A stretch of 64,000 bases of DNA from Aldrovandia affinis. Taxonomy: Eukaryota; Chordata; Actinopteri; Notacanthiformes; Halosauridae. Shown here piece after piece: positions 59,203 through 64,000 of this stretch. The stretch spans positions 1,596,001 through 1,660,000 of the forward strand of contig JAINUG010000195.1 in NCBI GenBank assembly GCA_029706075.1, given 5' to 3'. A program made the position numbers and the translations under genes. How positions within the stretch are numbered: position 1 is the first letter of the stretch; each line of letters begins with the position of its first letter. Below the pieces are notes generated by a model. The model was not told where the DNA came from. It did no database searches and worked only from the letters and a program-made list of their open reading frames with translations.

Positions 59203-60412
59203 TGTTCTTCCCGGCATCGCTTACCGCATAATGGACCTCAATGGATCGCAACCAACACAATGCTGGTCAACGGGGTCATGTCGCAATCCACCATTTTGCA
59301 CGTGCACACCTAGCTTCACCCGGCTCCATCCACTTCATATACAGGTCTATGTTTCTCAAAATCCTAGCAACCTCCCTTCCCCAGATCAGTGCACCCCATC
59401 CATGTCCCGCATCTGTCCCCAAGTCCTCCCCCACAACAAACTCTCCCTTGTTTTCTGGCTAGATTTATTCTTGCATCAGAGTGGGGGGAGGGACAGATCT
59501 TTCCCATAATGAGGTGGGAGTTACTATGGCGATTGCTTGTGACTTGTCGGGGGGGGTAAGTCCATTGTGCCCTCTGTGATCTGGCAAAGTCCCAAAACCA
59601 TCAACCAGCATGAGCCTAGAACACTGCCAAACACTACGGAGGACCCAGGGTTGTGTCTCACTCCAACAGAAGGACACGGTCTTAAATTGATATTCACTAT
59701 CAAAATGGTGCATCATACTAACTGTACTCCCACTGTAGTGCTGTACACAACACGTTTGCAATGTACAGTAGATAGAATTTAGAGCTAAAAACTCTGTTGA
59801 AATCATTCATGTTTTGTTTAGTCTAAAAATACTAATTCTTTTAAGTTGTGCGTTTATTGCGGGGACCTCTAAAAGAAAGCATTTCATACAAGCCAAAGTG
59901 TCACCTGGTGGTAATACTCAACAGACTTCACTCAGTGGAATGTGTAAAATGCTATGTGACCATCTGGTTCTGACATTACCCAGCCTGTGTGGTATTGAAT
60001 GGAGAAAATTATTAATGGGAAACGATTCGGCACGAATGTGTGGTCACAAGCAAAACACATCTGTCCTGACATTAAAAATATTGTTCCAAAACATGAAAGA
60101 ACAGACATTTCAGGTAAGTAAGAAATTTGAAAGTGGGTCTATGGCACTAGAATAAGATCCAATTCTAAGAGCTATTACACACACAGCAAGAGCAAAGTAT
60201 GCTCACCCAATCTCTCATCCTGACAGTCTTTCACATTCATATTTACATTTCCAAAAGGAATAACAGTGATTCTGAATACATTTTATAGGTCACACACAGC
60301 TGTACCAACTAAAGAATGTGCTATTAGGCATACCTAATGAAACCCAAGCAACTGGTTTCACAGCGTAGTAATCACTATTCACCTCCTCCACTTCCTTTCT
60401 CCATTTTTAAAA

Positions 60413-60725
60413 TTAAGAACATAAGAACGTAAGAATACATAATGACGAGAACGGGTCGTTCAGCCCATCTGGGCTCATCATGTCCTAGTCTAAAGAGTAT
60501 CTAGTACTGCATCTAGCCTGTACTTGAATAGCCCAAGTGTTTCTGCCTCTACTACCCGGCCTGGCAAGCTGTTCCAGGCATTGACAACTCTCTGTGTAAA
60601 AAAAAATAAATAATCCTAAATATCCATGCAGAATTTGCCTTTAACTAATTCTGGGAGGTCAGCATATTCCCTCCCTCTATTTCAGTCATTAATGGGCACT
60701 TTATACCCAAGTCCCTTCAAGAAGT
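60413..60725 (-). mobile_element. LINE 3'-end-derived repeat, reverse copy
   Basis: On the minus strand: AGTTAAAGGCAAATTCTGCA, GTCAATGCCTGGAACAGCTT, AGAGGCAGAAACACTTGGGC, AGTACAGGCTAGATGCAGTA, GATGAGCCCAGATGGGCTGA and ends TTCTTACGTTCTTATGTTC. It extends further upstream than the copy at 55.1 kb. Confidence 0.72.
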
Positions 60726-60910
60726 AGTTTTTTTAAAAACTCAACACAAACCTGTAAAACAGGTACAAGTGGCACTTACAGCCTTTTTTGTTGAGTTGAA
60801 TTTAAACTAGATGCACTGCATCTCTCCTCTCTGCCTCCAGCCACACGAGAGAAGCTGGTCCTTCTCCTCTGTCTGTAAGCGTGGCGCTACTGCAAAGCTG
60901 AAGTAGATAT

Positions 60911-61121
60911 ATTTATATTTTATATTTTAGGCATTTAGCAGATGCTCTTATCCAGAGCGACTTACACAGTTTTACATTTCTTTACATACAATGCATTTAT
61001 ACAGCTGGATATTTTACTGAAGCAATTTGCTCAAGGGTACAACGGCAGTGCTCTACCTGGGAATCGAACTGGCAATCTCTGAGTTACAAGTCCAGTTCCC
61101 TAACCATTACACTACACTGCC
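60911..61121 (-). mobile_element. tRNA-derived SINE, family V-like
   Basis: Minus strand: CGGCAGTGTAGTGTAATGGT head, B-box GCCAGTTCGATTCCCAGG, middle CAAATTGCTTCAGTAAAATA (a small deletion removes the usual GGTACTTAACCTGA), then TCGCTCTGGATAAGAGCA tail. Confidence 0.9.
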
Positions 61122-61204
61122 GCAGTGTAGAATATGCAGCAAGAGTACTCAAAGCTTTTTAAAAAAAAAATGTATACAGCAACAGCAACATGATTCAAAA
61201 TGCA

Positions 61205-61306
61205 CATAAATATATGTCATATAATATAAGAATACATGCTATTTATCCAAAGCTCTCTCAGTAGTGGATGCATACATGTTTCAGTATATGTGGCCCCAGT
61301 GGGGTA
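61205..61306 (-). mobile_element. Truncated tRNA-derived SINE, family A
   Basis: On the minus strand only CCCCACTGGGGCCACATATA, CTGAAACATGTATGCATCC and a decayed tail remain; the tRNA head before the B box is missing. Confidence 0.7.
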
Positions 61307-63494
61307 CATAATGTTGACTGAAGTAGGTTACCATTACATTACTAAACCACAAAACAAGTTAAATTGTCTCATTTATTAAAACAAATGACCAGCTATACCA
61401 CTATACCAATAATAGCAATGGTAGCAAACATATGACATTTTAAATGGATTGTTAAATTATCCTTTAAAAAATAAGAGTAGTATTACTTGGGACTTCAAAT
61501 GTCATGCAAGTTCATTTTTAACAAATGGTTTCAAGCAAAGAGAATACTTGTGTATGGCACCTTCCATTTTCACCAGCGCCAGTGTCTTCAGCAATGTGTG
61601 GATATGGCTAACACAATCGCACATTAGGGAGAAAGGACTTCAGAATAAAAAGAAACTGAAAAAAAGACGCCAAAATGTCACTGTTGTGTCTTCCTCTCAC
61701 ATACCTATGGTTTTGTGGATATGGATTTCCTGTCATGCTGAAGGCAATGCGTTCTTCTTTGGTCAATATTTCCCTGCAACCTGTCCCAGTCTGATGCAAA
61801 GTGGGGCTACTGTTGTGATTCTTCAGATAATCTACTCAGACTCTGAGCTGGAGTCTCAGCTCGAATTACCCCTGCTTCTGTACAGCCTGGGCCCTCATCC
61901 CAGAGTAAAACCAGAAGCACTTTTATTCATTCTGTAATAAAAATGTAAAAAAAGTAAAATAAACATGTATGAATCACACATTTTGACTTGAGGATGGTTC
62001 TGCCAAAGGCAATCTCTTTTCACTGAACACTTTTACAGAGTGACCGTCTGGTTTTGCCAAACAGATTTGTTAGGAGGGTAGAAATCTGCTCCTAAATTGC
62101 AAGGACGCCCATCCAAGGAAAGCATTTTAGTATTGACCTTTCTTTGCAAATTGAGTTCCGTGTTTCCAATTCAGTGCCAGCGACACAGCGGCTGACATTT
62201 TCCGCTCCGGCTTTACAAGCTTCTCTGCGGGCCAGTTACGGGTACGCTGTGATCAACGGGGGGATTGGATCAGGTGTGTTTATATAGCAGGTGAGATGAT
62301 TGAAAAGCGGCAGGAAAAAAGGAACACAATAATGCCCCCCCGCTCAAAGTTTTTTTGACGAAGTCCCAGACGGCGAGAGAGAAAGAAAATGCTTTGGAGG
62401 GAATGAAAGAAATGAAAGTTCTCCAGAGAGCGCTGACACTAAACAGAAGCTCATTCAGCCTGCAGTCTCTTGTCCTGCGGCTGAGCAAAGGCGTCGATGG
62501 GTAGGAATCGCAACAACTTAACGTAGTCATGCGGTGCCGGATTAGAAAATATTAATATGTGGAACTGTGAAACGGATGACCTTCATTTTCTCTCGCCTTG
62601 CCACAAAATGGGGACATCGTTCACCTCAGAGACCTTACGCGAGCATTACTGCACACGTAGCGATGTTAAACAGGAGGCTTCTAGCTATGCTCCCCGCTTA
62701 TTCTTAGCTGATTCTATTTTTATTTCATTGAGTTGCAAAATCAAGTGAATACGTGCACCTCCACAATGTCAACAGGACAGGTTTTTCATGTTCCGATTCC
62801 ACACGTGGACTGAGCGGCGAGTCCGGTCGTGTGCACAAACTTCAGAACCAACACCGTCACACACACACGTCAGGCTCAGTCCAGTGTTTTCACTGTGTGT
62901 GGGGGGGGGGCTTGGCAAGATATTTATTTTCCCACCCAAGACCACATTCCCCACAAGACATATTAAGTTAAAGTGAAGTGTTTTATTGCGGACGCACCAG
63001 GCCAGACGACAGTTAAACGCATCACTGTCCAACCGAACCGTAGAAATCTCCGCTCAGTTCTGGGAGTATGAGGAGAACACATGGCACACAACAGAAGGGG
63101 AATATATTGCTTGAGCTCTCATGACCACAGGGTGCATAACTTTTAGACAGCTCTCCAACATTTATACATGTATTCATCTTAGTTTAGGGTTTATTACCTT
63201 TTTTTTTTCTTCTATGTTCAATCTGATTTATTGATTCAACCATTTCTCTGTTGACTCATGTGTGCAGCAGATGTGGGGACGGACTAAAATTCCTCGGAAT
63301 GGACGGAGGTCAGGTTCAATGCAATTTCAAGCTCTCTGAAGTGTACCATCCTGAACGCAGGGGCCAAACTGGGAACCGAATAAAGAATACATTGGATCGC
63401 ACTGACTGGACACCATTTGCTTCCACTCTTGTCATTTTTCACGAGCCCTCATTCACAGCAAAAAATGTATAATATTTTATCATTTTATTTAAGA

Positions 63495-63818
63495 TTTTTC
63501 TCCTCTTTTTTAAATTCACCCTCACCCACAAGCCTGCCGCCTGTCTCTATGGGACAAGCCAATACCCCGAGGCCGGCAGTGATCCGCCTCCTCAGAGATG
63601 GAACTCGCCCGCCTGTCTTACAGGGACACCCTTCACGCTTCTCGGCAAGCACATGCCGGCTCTCCCTCTCCCCTCCCCCTGGGATGGACAGCCAATCGCC
63701 GCCCCGAACAGGGCTCCCAGCCAGAGCCGGGCTAGCGCAGCCGGGGAACAAACCCTCGCTGTCTTGGCCAATCTGCATTCCGGGCGATTGCCTTTACCGC
63801 TACACCAGCCGAGGCAAT
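63495..63818 (-). mobile_element. GC-rich tRNA-derived SINE, family D (diverged)
   Basis: Minus strand: TGCCTCGGCTGGTGTAGCGG head, weak B box GAGGGTTTGTTCCCCGG, body CCAGAGCCGGGCTCTGG-like region, GGCGATTGGCTGTCCATCCC, then a 3' half resembling the copy at 20.06 kb (GCCTCGGGGTATTGGCTTGT region). The 143-aa and 97-aa open frames are not genes. Confidence 0.75.
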
Positions 63819-63904
63819 TTTAATTCATGGGGAGACATTTTGTTTTAAGAAATTGTTTGCTAAGGAGGACACCAGGTGAATTGAAATGTGAAATACCAGT
63901 GATG

Positions 63905-64000
63905 AATATTAACAATGGACTGTGTTTATATAGCACCTTTCCCAATCTCAAAGCATTTTATAGTGAAGGGGGAGAAGCTCACAACCACCCACCAGGGTGA
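63905..64000. repeat. Possible dispersed repeat running off the window
   Basis: GGACTGTGTTTATATAGCAC followed by CTTTCCCAATCTCAAAGCAT resembles a motif common in fish interspersed repeats. Truncated by the window end; family uncertain. Confidence 0.35.

Larger units (their letters stand above)
52183..64000. other. Sequence 5' of nckap5 exon A (upstream intron, possibly more)
   Basis: The exon before A should encode the NCKAP5 N-terminus (recalled ...KRLSLDSSLV), but nothing like it was found on the minus strand, so the whole stretch is probably intron. It contains SINEs, LINE-derived repeats, a hAT MITE and CA/GT arrays, listed separately. Nothing recognisable was seen in 54090-54815, 55370-56530, 57080-58045, 58715-60410 and 61310-63490. 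Confidence 0.5.

Noticed and set aside
59814-60155. 113-aa frame with a signal-peptide-like start (MFSLKILILLSCAFIAG)
   Set aside because: The rest shows no domain, no codon bias and no promoter or polyadenylation context; on the + strand in a SINE-rich intron it is most likely chance.

Overview
The window looks like chromosomal DNA of a ray-finned fish, most likely a teleost. It is AT-leaning with long gene-free stretches, many (CA)n/(GT)n and (GA)n/(CT)n microsatellites, tRNA-derived SINEs whose 3' tail has the GGATA-loop hairpin known from the eel LINE UnaL2, Tc1/mariner copies and hAT-type MITEs. An elopomorph (eel/tarpon relative) would fit, but this is a guess. I saw no rRNA or tRNA genes, no CRISPR, and no LTR or other virus-like element.

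The only host gene I can support is on the minus strand: three consecutive coding exons of nckap5 (Nck-associated protein 5, NAP5). In transcription order they are exon A (52182-52109), exon B (24275-24212) and exon C (5446-5313). They join in phase (A/B phase 2, B/C phase 0) to encode about 90 residues of the N-terminal coiled coil, closely matching the start of vertebrate NCKAP5 as I remember it. The introns are about 27.8 kb and 18.8 kb. The A/B intron begins with GC instead of GT. The first exon(s) should lie to the right of the window or be too short or diverged for me to see; later exons lie to the left.

Layout. 1-5312: intron after exon C, with a deleted Tc1-like element, SINEs and a partly SINE-derived tandem duplication. 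5447-24211: intron B/C, with CA repeats, a conserved-element candidate near 8.6 kb, a degraded Tc1 element (10.4-11.1 kb), two adjacent hAT MITEs (14.0-14.8 kb), a Tc1/mariner-like element carrying a nested SINE (15.3-16.1 kb), several SINEs, and a CCAAT-box cluster at 19.0-19.15 kb. 24276-52108: intron A/B, with three minisatellites (30-bp, 13-bp and 22-bp units), a Tc1 copy lacking an internal piece (28.5-29.5 kb), facing polypyrimidine and polypurine tracts at 40.2-41.0 kb, C-rich tracts, and a long GT array. 52183-64000: 5' side, with SINEs (one full-length with a clear 15-bp target duplication), a palindromic hAT MITE with an 8-bp duplication, and two LINE-3'-end-derived repeats in opposite orientation.

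Most long open frames are artefacts of tandem repeats with units divisible by three or of low-complexity DNA. The biology here is that of a large-intron cytoskeletal gene whose introns have been filled by short non-autonomous transposons and expanding satellites.
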